Assembly (NCBI RefSeq): GCF_007197735.1
Contig: NZ_CP041637.1
Coordinates: forward strand, 3,629,001 to 3,693,000
Source of the DNA: Formosa sediminum
GTDB taxonomy: Bacteria; Bacteroidota; Bacteroidia; Flavobacteriales; Flavobacteriaceae
Direction: 5' to 3'
Length of the DNA stretch: 64,000 nucleotides
Position 1 is the stretch's first letter, and each line of letters starts with the position of its first letter. The translations under genes and the position numbers were made by a program. The notes beneath the pieces are model-generated. The model saw nothing but the letters and a program-made list of their open reading frames with translations. It was not told the DNA's origin and did not search any database. This document shows positions 26,803 to 36,592 of this stretch, one piece after another.

Positions 26803-28710
26803 TTATAAACTTTCATCTATAATAACTTGTACACATTCTGGATTTAATAATGTACTTGTATCTCCTAAATTACTTAAGTCTTTACTAGCAATTTTTCTTA
26901 AGATACGACGCATAATTTTACCCGATCGGGTTTTTGGTAAGCCTTCCGTAAATTGTATTTTATCTAATTTAGCAATTGCTCCTACACGATCTTTAATTAA
27001 TTGGTTAATTTCATTTCTTAAATTATTCTGATCTCTAGATTCTCCAGTCTCTTTTAACATTACATAACCATAAAGCGCATTGCCTTTTACATCATGTGGG
27101 AAACCTACAATTGCAGATTCTGCAACTGCTGGATGTTCATTAATTGCATCTTCAATTGGTGCAGTTCCTAAATTATGTCCAGATACAATAATTACATCAT
27201 CTACACGACCTGTAATTCTGTAATATCCAACCTCATCTCTTAATGCCCCATCTCCTGTAAAATACATTCCATTAAATGCCGAAAAATACGTATCCTTATA
27301 CCGTTGATGATCTCCCCATATGGTTCGTGCTATTGATGGCCAAGGAAATTTTATACACAAACGCCCATCTACCTGATTGCCTTTTAACTCTTGGCCCTCC
27401 TCATCTAACAAGGCAGGTTGTATCCCCGGGAATGGTAAAGTTGCGTATGTAGGCTTTGTTGGTGTAACATAAGGTATTGGAGTAATCATGATCCCTCCTG
27501 TTTCTGTTTGCCACCACGTGTCTACTATAGGGCTTTTATGTTTACCTATATTATCGTTATACCAGTGCCAAGCTTCTTCGTTGATGGGCTCACCTACAGA
27601 TCCTAAAACTTTTAACGAAGATAAATCACAATTTTCTACAAAAGAAATATTTTGTTTTCCTAAAGCTCTAATTGCTGTTGGTGCTGTGTAAAACTGATTC
27701 ACTTTATGCTTTTCTACAATCTGCCAAAAACGTCCGAAATCAGGATATTGCGGCACGCCTTCAAACATCACTGTTGTTGCCCCATTCGCTAATGGGCCAT
27801 AAACAATATAACTATGCCCAGTAATCCATCCTATATCGGCTGTACACCAATATACATCCCCATCTTTGTACTGAAATACATTCTTAAAAGTATAGGCGGT
27901 ATAAACCATGTATCCGCCAGTAGTATGAACCATACCTTTAGGTTTTCCGGTAGATCCTGAAGTATATAAGATAAATAACGGATCTTCTGCATTCATAATT
28001 TCTGGTTCACATATGGTAGAAGCCTTATCAAGTAAAGGTTGCAACCACACATCGCGACCTGATTTCATGGTTATTTCAGAATCTATTCTATTTACTACTA
28101 ATACATGTTCTACAGTGGTACATAATTCTAAACTTTCATCTACTATCCCTTTTAAATCTATAGTTTTTGAACCTCTGTAAGATCCATCTGAAGTAATTAC
28201 CATTTTACATGAACTGTCATTAATTCGGGATGCTAAAGCTTTAGACGAAAAACCTGCAAATACGACAGAATGAATTGCACCTATTCTAGCACATGCTAAT
28301 AATGCTATGGCCAATTCGGGAATCATGGGTAAATAAATACACACGCGATCTCCTTTTTTAATTCCTTTATCTTTTAATACGTTTGCCATTTGGCACACAC
28401 GATCATGTAATTGCTGATAGGTTATATGTTCGGCTTCATCTTCAGGGCTGTTAGGCTCAAATATTATAGCGGTTTGGTTCCCTTTAGTTCTTAAATGTCT
28501 ATCTATACAATTTTCAGTAATATTTAATTGTGCACCCTCAAACCATTTTATTTCAGGTTTTTCAAAATCCCAATTTAAAACCGTATTCCATCGTTTTCTC
28601 CACATAAAATGTTCTTCGGCAACTTCTGCCCAAAAATTTTCTGGTTCTCTAACAGATTTCCGATAAACTTGATAATATTCTTCTAAATGTTTTATGTGAT
28701 AATTACTCAT
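26803..28710 (-). CDS. acs: Acetate--CoA ligase (acetyl-CoA synthetase)
   Basis: Acs activates acetate to acetyl-CoA through acetyl-AMP. The 635-residue protein has the ACAS N-terminal domain (HLEEYYQVYRKSVREPENFW), the adenylation P-loop YTSGSTGKPKGMVHTTGGYM (about 255-274), WWQTETGGIM and the hinge YYRITGRVDDVI. The C-terminal KTRSGKIMRRILR holds the catalytic lysine that is reversibly acetylated in this family. Length is normal. It is divergent from the small heat-shock gene across a 397-nt spacer with notable repeats. Confidence 0.95.
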   Translation of the reverse strand: MSNYHIKHLEEYYQVYRKSVREPENFWAEVAEEHFMWRKRWNTVLNWDFEKPEIKWFEGAQLNITENCIDRHLRTKGNQTAIIFEPNSPEDEAEHITYQQLHDRVCQMANVLKDKGIKKGDRVCIYLPMIPELAIALLACARIGAIHSVVFAGFSSKALASRINDSSCKMVITSDGSYRGSKTIDLKGIVDESLELCTTVEHVLVVNRIDSEITMKSGRDVWLQPLLDKASTICEPEIMNAEDPLFILYTSGSTGKPKGMVHTTGGYMVYTAYTFKNVFQYKDGDVYWCTADIGWITGHSYIVYGPLANGATTVMFEGVPQYPDFGRFWQIVEKHKVNQFYTAPTAIRALGKQNISFVENCDLSSLKVLGSVGEPINEEAWHWYNDNIGKHKSPIVDTWWQTETGGIMITPIPYVTPTKPTYATLPFPGIQPALLDEEGQELKGNQVDGRLCIKFPWPSIARTIWGDHQRYKDTYFSAFNGMYFTGDGALRDEVGYYRITGRVDDVIIVSGHNLGTAPIEDAINEHPAVAESAIVGFPHDVKGNALYGYVMLKETGESRDQNNLRNEINQLIKDRVGAIAKLDKIQFTEGLPKTRSGKIMRRILRKIASKDLSNLGDTSTLLNPECVQVIIDESL

Positions 28711-29107
28711 TGTGCATTTTGGTTTATAAGTTAATTTGATGTTTTCAATATGTTCTTCTAAATTATAAAAATTTAACTCAAAATGTAAGTTTTTTCTACC
28801 GATAACATAAATTTAACTACATATTATTAAAATATCCACACAAACACAATTACAATAGTATAACAATCGCATTTTAAGCGCGCATTTTCCCAATGGATTT
28901 AAGCTTTTTTCACATGGATTTGAAGTGTAAAATTGTCATTTTAAAAAGGGTAATAAAAGACAATTTTTCATAAAAATGACAATTTTACATCTCCTAATTA
29001 TCTTATAATAGATTGCTTTAATTTTGGTATCTAATTTGCTAATAAACTATTAGAAGTCTGAGTAGATTTCAAGATTTGAAATAATGTTTAATTTAAAATT
29101 TTGTATT
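28711..29107. promoter_or_regulatory. acs-hsp20 divergent control region with repeats
   Basis: This 397-nt AT-rich spacer holds no gene. It contains ATGGATTT twice exactly 21 nt apart (28893 and 28914), a 17-bp perfect inverted repeat (28926-28942 with 28973-28989), and an additional GACAATTTT copy at 28959 inside the spacer of that repeat. A TAATTTTG at 29019-29026 matches the -7 consensus toward hsp20. Confidence 0.5.
28926..28989. repeat. 17-bp perfect inverted repeat upstream of hsp20
   Basis: TGTAAAATTGTCATTTT at 28926-28942 is the exact reverse complement of 28973-28989, with 30 nt between. The half-site motif GACAATTTT occurs three times in the area (minus strand from 28937, plus strand at 28959 and 28978). 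It may be an operator for stress control of hsp20 or a strong mRNA/cruciform structure. Confidence 0.65.
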
Positions 29108-29584
29108 ATGAGCAATTTAGTTAGTGTTCCTAAAAACGGAAGTTTAACAAGAAACAATTCAAATGAAAACTTCCCTACATTATCGACTTGGTTAGACGAT
29201 ATATTTAACAGAGATCTTCCATCTGTATTTACTTCTAATTTTAATACAGGAATGACTTTACCAAAAGTAAATATTAAAGAAACTGCAGATGCGTTTATTG
29301 TTGAAATGGCTGTTCCAGGTCTTAAAAAATCTGATTTTAATATAGATCTAGACAATCAAATGTTATCTATATCGACTAAAACCGAGGAAAACAAAGAGCA
29401 TAAAGAAGAAAATTATACACGTAGAGAATTTGGTTACGCTTCTTTTAAAAGATCCTTTAGTTTACCAGAAAGTGTTGATGCCGATAAGATTAAAGCAAAA
29501 TATACCGATGGTATTTTAAATATACTTTTACCTAAACGTGAAGAGGCTAAACAAAAGCCTGCAAGAACAATAGAAATCTCTTAA
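29108..29584 (+). CDS. Small heat-shock protein, Hsp20/alpha-crystallin family
   Basis: The 158-residue ATP-independent holdase chaperone has an N-terminal arm (1-45), an alpha-crystallin domain (about 46-145: LPKVNIKETADAFIVEMAVPG, FGYASFKRSFSLPESVDADKIKAKYTDGILNI as adjoining strands) and a C-terminal extension. Start ATG at 29108 (MSNLVSVPKNG) is preferred over the in-frame upstream ATG at 29084, which adds an unrelated MFNLKFCI. The gene stands alone with its own terminator and has an unusual repeat-rich upstream region. Confidence 0.93.
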   Translation: MSNLVSVPKNGSLTRNNSNENFPTLSTWLDDIFNRDLPSVFTSNFNTGMTLPKVNIKETADAFIVEMAVPGLKKSDFNIDLDNQMLSISTKTEENKEHKEENYTRREFGYASFKRSFSLPESVDADKIKAKYTDGILNILLPKREEAKQKPARTIEIS

Positions 29585-29612
29585 TGCTATTATTTTAATA
29601 CGTTATTAATGT

Positions 29613-29637
29613 TGAGGCTGAAAAAATTTCAGCCTCA
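29613..29637 (+). terminator. Terminator after hsp20
   Basis: An 11-bp stem (29613-29623 with 29627-29637, TGAGGCTGAAA and its complement), a 3-nt loop, then a short T-rich tail. Confidence 0.85.
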
Positions 29638-29658
29638 TTTTATTAAATCTATAGAATT

Positions 29659-30123
29659 ATGAAAAAACATTTTTTAATCGCATGGATTGCTTTATTAAGC
29701 ATAAGTTGTAATGCCCAAGATCAGACTCCAAAGGCCACAACTGAAAATTCGCCTAAAGGCACTTGGAAAGTAGATAAGGAATTTGATGAACAAGGTAATC
29801 TTATAAAATATGACAGTATTTATTCTTGGTCGTCACATAACAGTCATACAAATTTAACCGCGAAAGATGCAGATAGTATTATGCAAGCTTTTAAATCTAA
29901 ATTCTTTGCTAACCACTCCGGTATTAGTCCCGAATATTTAGACAATATGTTTGCACAAGATTCCATATTCAATTTTTCATTTTTTAAAGACGATTTATTT
30001 GCTGATCCGTTTAAAGATGACTTCGTAAATATGGAAGAACTTCGAAAACAAATGATTGCTAGACACCAAAGTTTTTTACAACAACAACAGCCTGCACTTA
30101 TTAAACCTGAAGCAGATGAATAG
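29659..30123 (+). CDS. Hypothetical lipoprotein
   Basis: A lipoprotein signal (LLSISC, Cys17) precedes a 137-residue mature protein that I do not recognise. It is Asp/Phe-rich with two repeated-looking aromatic-acidic segments (DSIFNFSFFKDDLFADPFKDDF). The C-terminus is Gln-rich (HQSFLQQQQP). No catalytic motif is visible. It follows the hsp20 terminator and has no obvious partner. Confidence 0.7.
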   Translation: MKKHFLIAWIALLSISCNAQDQTPKATTENSPKGTWKVDKEFDEQGNLIKYDSIYSWSSHNSHTNLTAKDADSIMQAFKSKFFANHSGISPEYLDNMFAQDSIFNFSFFKDDLFADPFKDDFVNMEELRKQMIARHQSFLQQQQPALIKPEADE

Positions 30124-30188
30124 TTGCAAAATTAAGCTTCCATTAAAATCATTATATTTAGGAGTAACATCACTTGAACATATTGAGA

Positions 30189-31556
30189 TTATTTAAGTGT
30201 AGCAACATAAAGTTTTACGCGTTTTAAAACACGAGGTGCTAAAAGTAATGTTGCCAACATCGTTGGAATAGCCATTAATGCAAAAAAGCCATCTATAAGG
30301 TTAATCATCATATTTAAAGACGTTGTTGCTCCTAAAATTATACTTGCAATGTATGCATAGTTATAATAATGTTTTTTATCTGCTCCAAACAAAAAAGACA
30401 TGCATTTAGAACCGTAATACGAATATGAAAATAGAGATGAAATACTAAATACAAAAATACAAAGAAGTAACAAATAGTTTCCAATACCAGGAATGGCATG
30501 GTTAAACGCTGAAGCTGTTAAACTCACTCCATTAGCATCTGAGGTTTGCCAAACTCCTGTAACTAATATAGCCAATGCGGTTAGAGTACAAACCAACAAA
30601 GTATCTATTGCAGGTCCTAGCATAGCGACTAAACCCTCACGAATAGGTTCTGCCGTTTTAGCTGCCCCATGAGCCATTGGTGCAGTTCCAATACCTGCCT
30701 CGTTTGAAAATGCAGCGCGTCTAATTCCTAATAAAATCAATCCGCCTAAAGCTCCACCTAAGAAATTATCGCCTTTAAAATTCTGAGCTGTAAAAGCATT
30801 AGAGAAAATTAATCCAATATATTTTGGCACATCTTGAATATGAATAACTAATATAATTAACACCAAAACAAAATACAATCCTACCATTGCAGGAACTAAT
30901 TTAGATGCAGTTTTACTTATGCGATCTATACCTCCTAGAATAACAACACTTGTTATAGAGACTAATATTAATCCGATTATTAAACTGGAAGTAAAACCAA
31001 CTTCTATTTGATTTGGAGCTAGCAAAATATCGTTTATGGCCTGAGTTAATTGATTAACATTAAAAATAGGTAATGCCCCAACTAAACCACATACACTAAA
31101 CATAACCGCTAATGGTTTCCATTTTTTTCCTAGACCTTCCATAATAAAATACATAGGTCCACCTTGTATTTGGCCGGCACTATCTTTACCACGATACATT
31201 ACAGCCAAAGAAGATGTAAAAAACTTAGTTGCCATACCTATAATAGCACTAATCCACATCCAGAATACGGCTCCTGGTCCTCCTATTGCAATCGCTACAG
31301 CCACGCCTGCTATATTCCCCATACCAACAGTAGCAGATAATGCTGTAGTAAGCGCTTGAAAATGCGAAATTTCACCAGGATCATTAGGGTCGTCGTATTT
31401 ACCTCTCAAGACTTGTATGGCATGATCAATAAAACGGAAAGGCAAAAATTTTGAAAATGCAAGCAGATATAATCCGCCACCTGTAAGTAATATTAATAAG
31501 GGTAAGCCCCAAACAAAAGAAGCAAATTCTGAGAATAATTTATCTAAAAAGACCAT
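30189..31556 (-). CDS. Sodium:alanine symporter family protein (AGCS)
   Basis: The 455-residue inner-membrane transporter has about ten to eleven helices and the AGCS family motifs GMGNIAGVAVAIAIGGPGAVFWMW (about residues 78-101), IQGGPMYFIMEGLG and SNEAGIGTAPMAHGAAKT. Members couple uptake of alanine, glycine or similar amino acids to sodium, which suits a marine organism. It stands alone, and no regulator is adjacent. Substrate choice cannot be read from sequence. Confidence 0.93.
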   Translation of the reverse strand: MVFLDKLFSEFASFVWGLPLLILLTGGGLYLLAFSKFLPFRFIDHAIQVLRGKYDDPNDPGEISHFQALTTALSATVGMGNIAGVAVAIAIGGPGAVFWMWISAIIGMATKFFTSSLAVMYRGKDSAGQIQGGPMYFIMEGLGKKWKPLAVMFSVCGLVGALPIFNVNQLTQAINDILLAPNQIEVGFTSSLIIGLILVSITSVVILGGIDRISKTASKLVPAMVGLYFVLVLIILVIHIQDVPKYIGLIFSNAFTAQNFKGDNFLGGALGGLILLGIRRAAFSNEAGIGTAPMAHGAAKTAEPIREGLVAMLGPAIDTLLVCTLTALAILVTGVWQTSDANGVSLTASAFNHAIPGIGNYLLLLCIFVFSISSLFSYSYYGSKCMSFLFGADKKHYYNYAYIASIILGATTSLNMMINLIDGFFALMAIPTMLATLLLAPRVLKRVKLYVATLK

Positions 31557-31753
31557 GAAACAATAAGAATATTTCGCTAAATATAATTCATTTTAACATT
31601 AAAACTTTAACATTATTTTTAAAAAAGCGTACATTATAGGGTGATTTTGAAATAATTTGACATCAATTTTTAAATTTTAAAGAATATAAAATTTAGATAA
31701 TTTTAAGAATTAAATTTATTGTACTTTTACACCCATTTTTATTATAAGTTACA

Positions 31754-32875
31754 TTGAAAGACAACCGGTTATATTTTCTAGACGCTGTAAGGGCTTTTGC
31801 TATATTAATGATGCTACAAGGGCATTTTATTGATGGACTATTAGCGGCTGAGTACAAATCGTCTTCGCACACGATTTTTAACATTTGGGCCGACTTAAGA
31901 GGTAATACGGCTCCAACATTTTTTACAATCACCGGATTGGTTGTTATGTTTTTACTAAAAAAGGCAGAAACTAAGCATACAGAACGTTTCAGGGTTAAGA
32001 AAAATATGAAGCGTGGCATTTCCTTAATAGCTATAGGATATGCTTTAAGAATCCCCATTTTTCATTGGTTATCTGGACATTTTAATAGTTATTTTTTAGT
32101 AATAGATGTCTTACAAATCATAGGTCTATCTTTATTGTTATTAAATGGCTTATACCTTTTATTAAAAACAAAACCTAAAGTATTACCTTTAGTTTTAATT
32201 GCTATAGGTACACTTATATTTGTTACAGAACCCTTATATCGCAATCTTACATTACCACATGTTCCAGATATTTTTGTTAATTACTTAACTAAAGAAAATG
32301 GTTCTGTATTTAACATTTTTCCTTGGTTTGGCTATGTAGCTTTTGGAGGTGCCGTTGGAATCTTTTTTGAAAAATTTCAAATCAAAGAAAACTTTAAAAC
32401 CGTTACCATTTATAGTTTATTAGTTGGCGGACTTTTTTTATGTTATTTAAGTTCAATGACGCTAGAGCTGCTCTACATACTAACAGATATTAATTTGTTT
32501 TACGATGCAGCAAACTATAATTATTTATTTTCCAGATTAGGGTCTGTTGCCATTACATTTGGTATTTTTTACGCTTGTGAAGCGTATTTAAAACATCCTT
32601 TAATTTCTAAACTAGGTAATAATACATTATCTATTTATGTGGTACACTTTATAATTCTTTATGGCAGTTTTACAGGCATAGGTCTTTATAATTATTTACA
32701 CCAAACATTAGACCCCTTTTCAGCGTTTTTTGGAGCTTTGATCTTTATGGTTATTATATGCAGTATGGTATTACAAGAAGACAAAATAAAAGCCTTTTTA
32801 AGTACTAAGACTAAAAAGGCTCTGGGCTTTATTAAATTAAATACAGTAACTCGAATAAGATTACATAGACGCTAA
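31754..32875 (+). CDS. Heparan-alpha-glucosaminide N-acetyltransferase-like membrane protein (TTG start)
   Basis: A 373-residue polytopic membrane protein with about ten helices. The N-terminus [21 protein letters not shown] and [17 protein letters not shown] match the acyltransferase/DUF1624 family related to lysosomal HGSNAT, which moves acetyl groups across membranes onto sugars. The conserved DAVRA helix begins before any ATG, so the TTG at 31754 is taken as start. Its last 15 nt overlap the 3' end of purC on the other strand. Acceptor unknown; an envelope glycan is plausible. Confidence 0.82.
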   Translation: MKDNRLYFLDAVRAFAILMMLQGHFIDGLLAAEYKSSSHTIFNIWADLRGNTAPTFFTITGLVVMFLLKKAETKHTERFRVKKNMKRGISLIAIGYALRIPIFHWLSGHFNSYFLVIDVLQIIGLSLLLLNGLYLLLKTKPKVLPLVLIAIGTLIFVTEPLYRNLTLPHVPDIFVNYLTKENGSVFNIFPWFGYVAFGGAVGIFFEKFQIKENFKTVTIYSLLVGGLFLCYLSSMTLELLYILTDINLFYDAANYNYLFSRLGSVAITFGIFYACEAYLKHPLISKLGNNTLSIYVVHFIILYGSFTGIGLYNYLHQTLDPFSAFFGALIFMVIICSMVLQEDKIKAFLSTKTKKALGFIKLNTVTRIRLHRR

Positions 32876-33808
32876 ATAATTTTCTACGTTTGTTTTAATG
32901 CGTTCCTGTATATTTGTTACATCTGCTTTTACAAATGGCTCACCCATAATATTTTCGTATAATTCAATATAACGTTCGCTAACCGTTTCTATATACTCAT
33001 CGCTCATGTGTGGTAAAGTTTGTCCTTCTAATCCTTGAAAACCATTAGTAATTAACCATTGACGCACAAATTCTTTAGATAATTGCTTTTGAGGCTCTCC
33101 TTTTTCCTGACGTGTTTCATAACCATCTGCATAAAAATAACGTGAAGAATCGGGGGTGTGTATTTCATCTATTAAAACAATTTTTCCCTCTTTAGTTTTA
33201 CCAAATTCATATTTTGTATCTACTAAAATTAAACCACGTTCTGCTGCGATTTCTGTACCTCGTTTAAACAGTTTACGTGTATAATCTTCTAACACTAAAT
33301 AATCTGCTTCAGAGACAATCCCTTTTTTTATAATATCTTCTCTAGAAATATCTTCGTCATGATCGCCCATTTCTGCTTTGGTTGCAGGTGTAATAATAGG
33401 TTCTGGAAATTTATCATTCTCGTTCATCCCTTCTGGCATAGCCACACCACATAACATACGTTTTCCAGCTTTATATTCGCGAGCAGCATGTCCAGACATA
33501 TAACCACGAATTACCATTTCTACTTTAAAAGGCTCGCATAAATGTCCTACAGCTACATTAGGATCTGGTGTTGCAATCAACCAATTTGGAACCAAATCTT
33601 CGGTTTGAGCCATAAATTTTGTTGCAATCTGATTTAGAATCTGACCTTTATAAGGAATTCCTTTAGGCATCACCACATCAAAAGCACTTAATCTATCGGT
33701 AGCTATCATAACCAATAAATCGTTGTTAATATTATAAACTGCTCTTACTTTTCCTTTATACAAACTCTTCTGTCCTGGAAAATTGAAATTAGTATCTGTA
33801 ATTGTCAT
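32861..33808 (-). CDS. purC: Phosphoribosylaminoimidazole-succinocarboxamide synthase
   Basis: PurC joins CAIR and aspartate with ATP to form SAICAR in purine synthesis. The 315-residue protein carries [31 protein letters not shown] as adjoining strands (residues 18-48), the [20 protein letters not shown] region and [16 protein letters not shown] with [13 protein letters not shown]. It is longer than E. coli PurC, resembling the eukaryote/plant-like length common in Bacteroidota. It overlaps the acetyltransferase gene tail to tail. Confidence 0.95.
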   Translation of the reverse strand: MTITDTNFNFPGQKSLYKGKVRAVYNINNDLLVMIATDRLSAFDVVMPKGIPYKGQILNQIATKFMAQTEDLVPNWLIATPDPNVAVGHLCEPFKVEMVIRGYMSGHAAREYKAGKRMLCGVAMPEGMNENDKFPEPIITPATKAEMGDHDEDISREDIIKKGIVSEADYLVLEDYTRKLFKRGTEIAAERGLILVDTKYEFGKTKEGKIVLIDEIHTPDSSRYFYADGYETRQEKGEPQKQLSKEFVRQWLITNGFQGLEGQTLPHMSDEYIETVSERYIELYENIMGEPFVKADVTNIQERIKTNVENYLASM

Positions 33809-33945
33809 GGGTTAAAAATGGCATCTATACTTCCTTTAAGAAGCTTTAATTATTAATAAAATTGAAAACTTTTAAAGTCGTAAAAGTAAACATTATTATA
33901 TAAATTAGTTTGACCATAGACTTTAAATTTAAGTGGTATTTATCT

Positions 33946-33981
33946 ATTTATAACTGATATGTTATTTATAACTGATATGTT
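33946..33981. repeat. Tandem 18-bp duplication at the 3' end of the cytochrome pseudogene
   Basis: Two identical copies of ATTTATAACTGATATGTT (33946-33963 and 33964-33981) lie head to tail and are followed by a partial third copy (ATTTATG). The second copy covers the first two bases of the stop codon (33980-33982) of the broken cytochrome gene, consistent with slippage in a decaying region. Confidence 0.9.
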
Positions 33982-34491
33982 ATTTATGTACAGCACCATC
34001 TTTTTGTTTTACTTGTTGCATATCATTTTTACGCATAAATTCTAAAATAGCACGTGCTTCTGCTAGTGTAAGATCTTGACTTGGCATGCGTGTTAAACAA
34101 TCTTCTAATTGCAGGATTGCTTCTTCGTCATGTGCTAGCATTTCATCTGTATTAATAATCATATTTAAGATCCACTCTGGTCGTCTATTATTTGTTATGC
34201 CAGCCCAACCAGGACCAACAAGCCGTTGATCTGTTAATTTATGACAATTTATACAATTTGATGTAAAAATAAGTTTTCCTTGATTTGCAAGATTTGGAGA
34301 AATAGAATCTGTTAGATCTACATTTTTACATGTCCCACTCCTTTAGATTCTGTGTATTTACCTCGTTCTAAATACAAATCTGGATGAATAAATTCTACAG
34401 CTGTTTTCTTTTTAAATCCATCTAAACAACTTGTAAATAAAAGCAAGGCTATTACTCCTGAGATTAGGGACGAAACACATTTGGCCTTCAT
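33980..34491 (-). pseudogene. c-type cytochrome lipoprotein, frameshifted
   Basis: The minus strand encodes a lipoprotein signal from ATG 34491 (ending LLLFTSC, Cys22), then HPDLYLERGKYTESKGVGHVK, and hits TAG at 34318. Adding one A to the A5 run (34323-34327) restores a single frame. That frame continues through NVDLTDSISPNLANQGKL, the haem motif CINCH (34241-34255), VGPGWAGITNNRRPEWILNM and a C-terminal helix to the stop at 33980. This layout matches monohaem cytochromes found beside nitrous-oxide reductase genes in Bacteroidota; no nos gene remains here. It is either a real pseudogene or a homopolymer sequencing error. Confidence 0.82.
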
Positions 34492-34686
34492 AGAATCAAT
34501 TTTACAGTACTAGAGAAGATATATTTTTCTTAATTAGTCATGACTGTAAAGATAGACTTTTAAAATTTCACATCTTAAATCCAATATCGTAAACCTAGAA
34601 ATATAGCACGTAGACTTAGAGTCTTTTTAATTGATACTTAAGGCACCTAACATATGGTGTACAACTAAAAAAAGGGAGACTTACGC
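34492..34686. other. Spacer between the cytochrome pseudogene and phoH
   Basis: An AT-rich stretch of 195 nt. It contains a 10-bp palindrome AGTCATGACT at about 34536-34545 but no recognisable gene. Confidence 0.4.
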
Positions 34687-35640
34687 CTACCCTCTATTTT
34701 CAATACTTTTATATGCTTCAATTACTTTTTTAACTAATTGATGGCGAATTACATCTTTTTCATCGAGATAAACCATACCAACTCCTTCTACATTTTTAAG
34801 CACTAACAACGCTTCTTTTAACCCCGAAGTGGTTCGTCTTGGCAAATCTACTTGTCCAGGATCACCAGTAAGCAAAAATTTAGCATTTTTTCCCATTCGT
34901 GTTAAAAACATCTTCATTTGTGCATGTGTTGTATTTTGCCCTTCATCTAAAATAACAAATGCATTATCTAATGTACGTCCGCGCATAAAGGCTAACGGTG
35001 CAATTTGTATGGTACCGTTTTCAATATACATGTTTAATTTTTCTGGAGCAATCATATCGCGTAATGCATCGTAAAGAGGTTGCATATAGGGATCTAACTT
35101 TTCTTTTAAATCTCCCGGAAGAAAGCCTAAATTTTCTCCTGCTTCTACTGCTGGACGTGTTAAAATTATACGCTTTACTTCTTTGTTTTTTAAAGCTTGT
35201 ACCGCTAAGGCTACACCTGTATACGTTTTTCCTGTTCCTGCAGGACCAATGGCAAATACCATATCGTTTTTACGCATACTTTCTACCAACCTGCGTTGAT
35301 TTGCTGTTTGAGCCTTAATTAACTTACCGCTGGCACCATGTACTATAACTTCTCCACTTTGTTTAGACGTTTTATAATCGTCGCTACTCTGACTTGTAAG
35401 AACGCGCTCAATAGTATTTTCATCTAACTTATTGTATTTTGCAAAATGATTGAGCAACATAGTTAACCTGCGATCAAATTCCTCTAAAAGTTCTTCGTCT
35501 CCAAAAGCTTTGATTTTATTCCCACGGGCAACAATTTTCAACTTAGGAAAATATTTTTTTAAGAGTTCTATATTTACGTTTTGTGCTCCAAAAAATTCTT
35601 TTGGAGTGATCTCTTCTAGTTCAATAATTATTTCGTTCAA
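34687..35640 (-). CDS. PhoH family protein (TTG start)
   Basis: The 317-residue cytoplasmic ATPase has an N-terminal KH-like region (about 20-70) and a PhoH P-loop domain: Walker A GPAGTGKT at 132-139, RPAVEAGENLGFLPGDL, and the Walker B region FVILDEGQNT. Bacterial PhoH/YbeZ proteins associate with ribosome and RNA quality control. The start is TTG at 35640: an in-frame TAG lies two codons upstream, no ATG is available, and MNEIIIELEEITPKEFFG is the expected N-terminus. It is divergent from the SAM hydrolase gene. Confidence 0.9.
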   Translation of the reverse strand: MNEIIIELEEITPKEFFGAQNVNIELLKKYFPKLKIVARGNKIKAFGDEELLEEFDRRLTMLLNHFAKYNKLDENTIERVLTSQSSDDYKTSKQSGEVIVHGASGKLIKAQTANQRRLVESMRKNDMVFAIGPAGTGKTYTGVALAVQALKNKEVKRIILTRPAVEAGENLGFLPGDLKEKLDPYMQPLYDALRDMIAPEKLNMYIENGTIQIAPLAFMRGRTLDNAFVILDEGQNTTHAQMKMFLTRMGKNAKFLLTGDPGQVDLPRRTTSGLKEALLVLKNVEGVGMVYLDEKDVIRHQLVKKVIEAYKSIENRG

Positions 35641-35680
35641 AAGCTAGGCGATTTAATTAAATTTATCAGTTAAGTTTTAT

Positions 35681-35688
35681 TAGTTTTG
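35681..35688 (+). promoter_or_regulatory. Candidate -7 element of the SAM hydrolase-gldFG unit
   Basis: TAGTTTTG matches TAnnTTTG, 63 nt upstream of the ATG at 35752. No clear -33 element was seen. Confidence 0.4.
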
Positions 35689-35751
35689 TGCTTCTAACAA
35701 ACTTAAACAATTTTACTTCAGATATGTGAAAAACATATCAACAATTCACGT

Positions 35752-36588
35752 ATGGCAATAATAACTTTAACTACTGATTTTGGGGAAAAAGATCACTTTG
35801 CTGGGGCGATTAAAGGGGCTATCTATAGTGAATTATCTGATGTGAGAATTGTTGATATCTCGCATTCTATATCCCCATTTAGCATCTCTGAAGCGGCATA
35901 TATCATCCAAAATGCATATACAAGTTTCCCAAAAGGGAGTATTCACATTATAGGAATTGATGCTGAATTAAATCCTGAAAACAAACATATAGCAGTGCTT
36001 TTAGATGGGCATTATTTTATCTGTGCCAACAATGGTATTATGAGTATGATTTGTACAGAAATTAATCCTGAACGTATTGTACAAATTAACATACACGAAA
36101 ATATTGTAAGTAGTTTTCCTGTTTTAGATGTATTTGTAAAAGTGGCCTGCCATATTGCTCGCGGCGGAACTTTGGATGTGGTTGGAAAACGCATAGAAGA
36201 TATTAAACCTATTCAGAATTTAAGACCTTATGTAAATGACGACCAAACACAAATTATTGGTAGCATTATTTATGTAGATAATTATGGGAATGTTATTACT
36301 AATATAAAACGTAAGTTTTTTGAAAACACTCAAAAAGGTCGTGCCTATAAAATTCATGCTAGAAATCATAGATTTACTACTATTTACAATAAATACAGTG
36401 AGGTAGTAGATTTTACTAAACCTCCAGCAGAACGTCAGTCTGAGGGTAAAGGTTTAGTCGTTTTTAATTCTTCTAATTATTTAGAAATTGCCATGTATAA
36501 AAGTAATACCTCTACCGTTGGTGGAGCCTCTACTTTAATGGGATTAAAATTAATGGATACAATAACTGTAGATTTTTTAAAAGATTAA
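35752..36588 (+). CDS. SAM hydroxide adenosyltransferase (DUF62 family)
   Basis: The 278-residue protein matches the S-adenosylmethionine hydroxide adenosyltransferase family, which splits SAM to adenosine and methionine using water and is related to fluorinase and chlorinase. Visible motifs are LTTDFGEKDHFAGAIKGA (Asp8, conserved in SAM binding), DISHSI and YVDNYGNVITN. The residues that would make a halogenase are not evident, so the hydrolase is preferred. It starts a run of same-strand genes ending with gldG; the next gene is 4 nt away. Confidence 0.88.
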   Translation: MAIITLTTDFGEKDHFAGAIKGAIYSELSDVRIVDISHSISPFSISEAAYIIQNAYTSFPKGSIHIIGIDAELNPENKHIAVLLDGHYFICANNGIMSMICTEINPERIVQINIHENIVSSFPVLDVFVKVACHIARGGTLDVVGKRIEDIKPIQNLRPYVNDDQTQIIGSIIYVDNYGNVITNIKRKFFENTQKGRAYKIHARNHRFTTIYNKYSEVVDFTKPPAERQSEGKGLVVFNSSNYLEIAMYKSNTSTVGGASTLMGLKLMDTITVDFLKD

Positions 36589-36592
36589 ATTC

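Noticed and set aside
34536-34545. AGTCATGACT palindrome as a CRP/FNR site near the cytochrome pseudogene
   Set aside because: It does not match the TTGAT-N4-ATCAA type site and is too short to support a regulator call.
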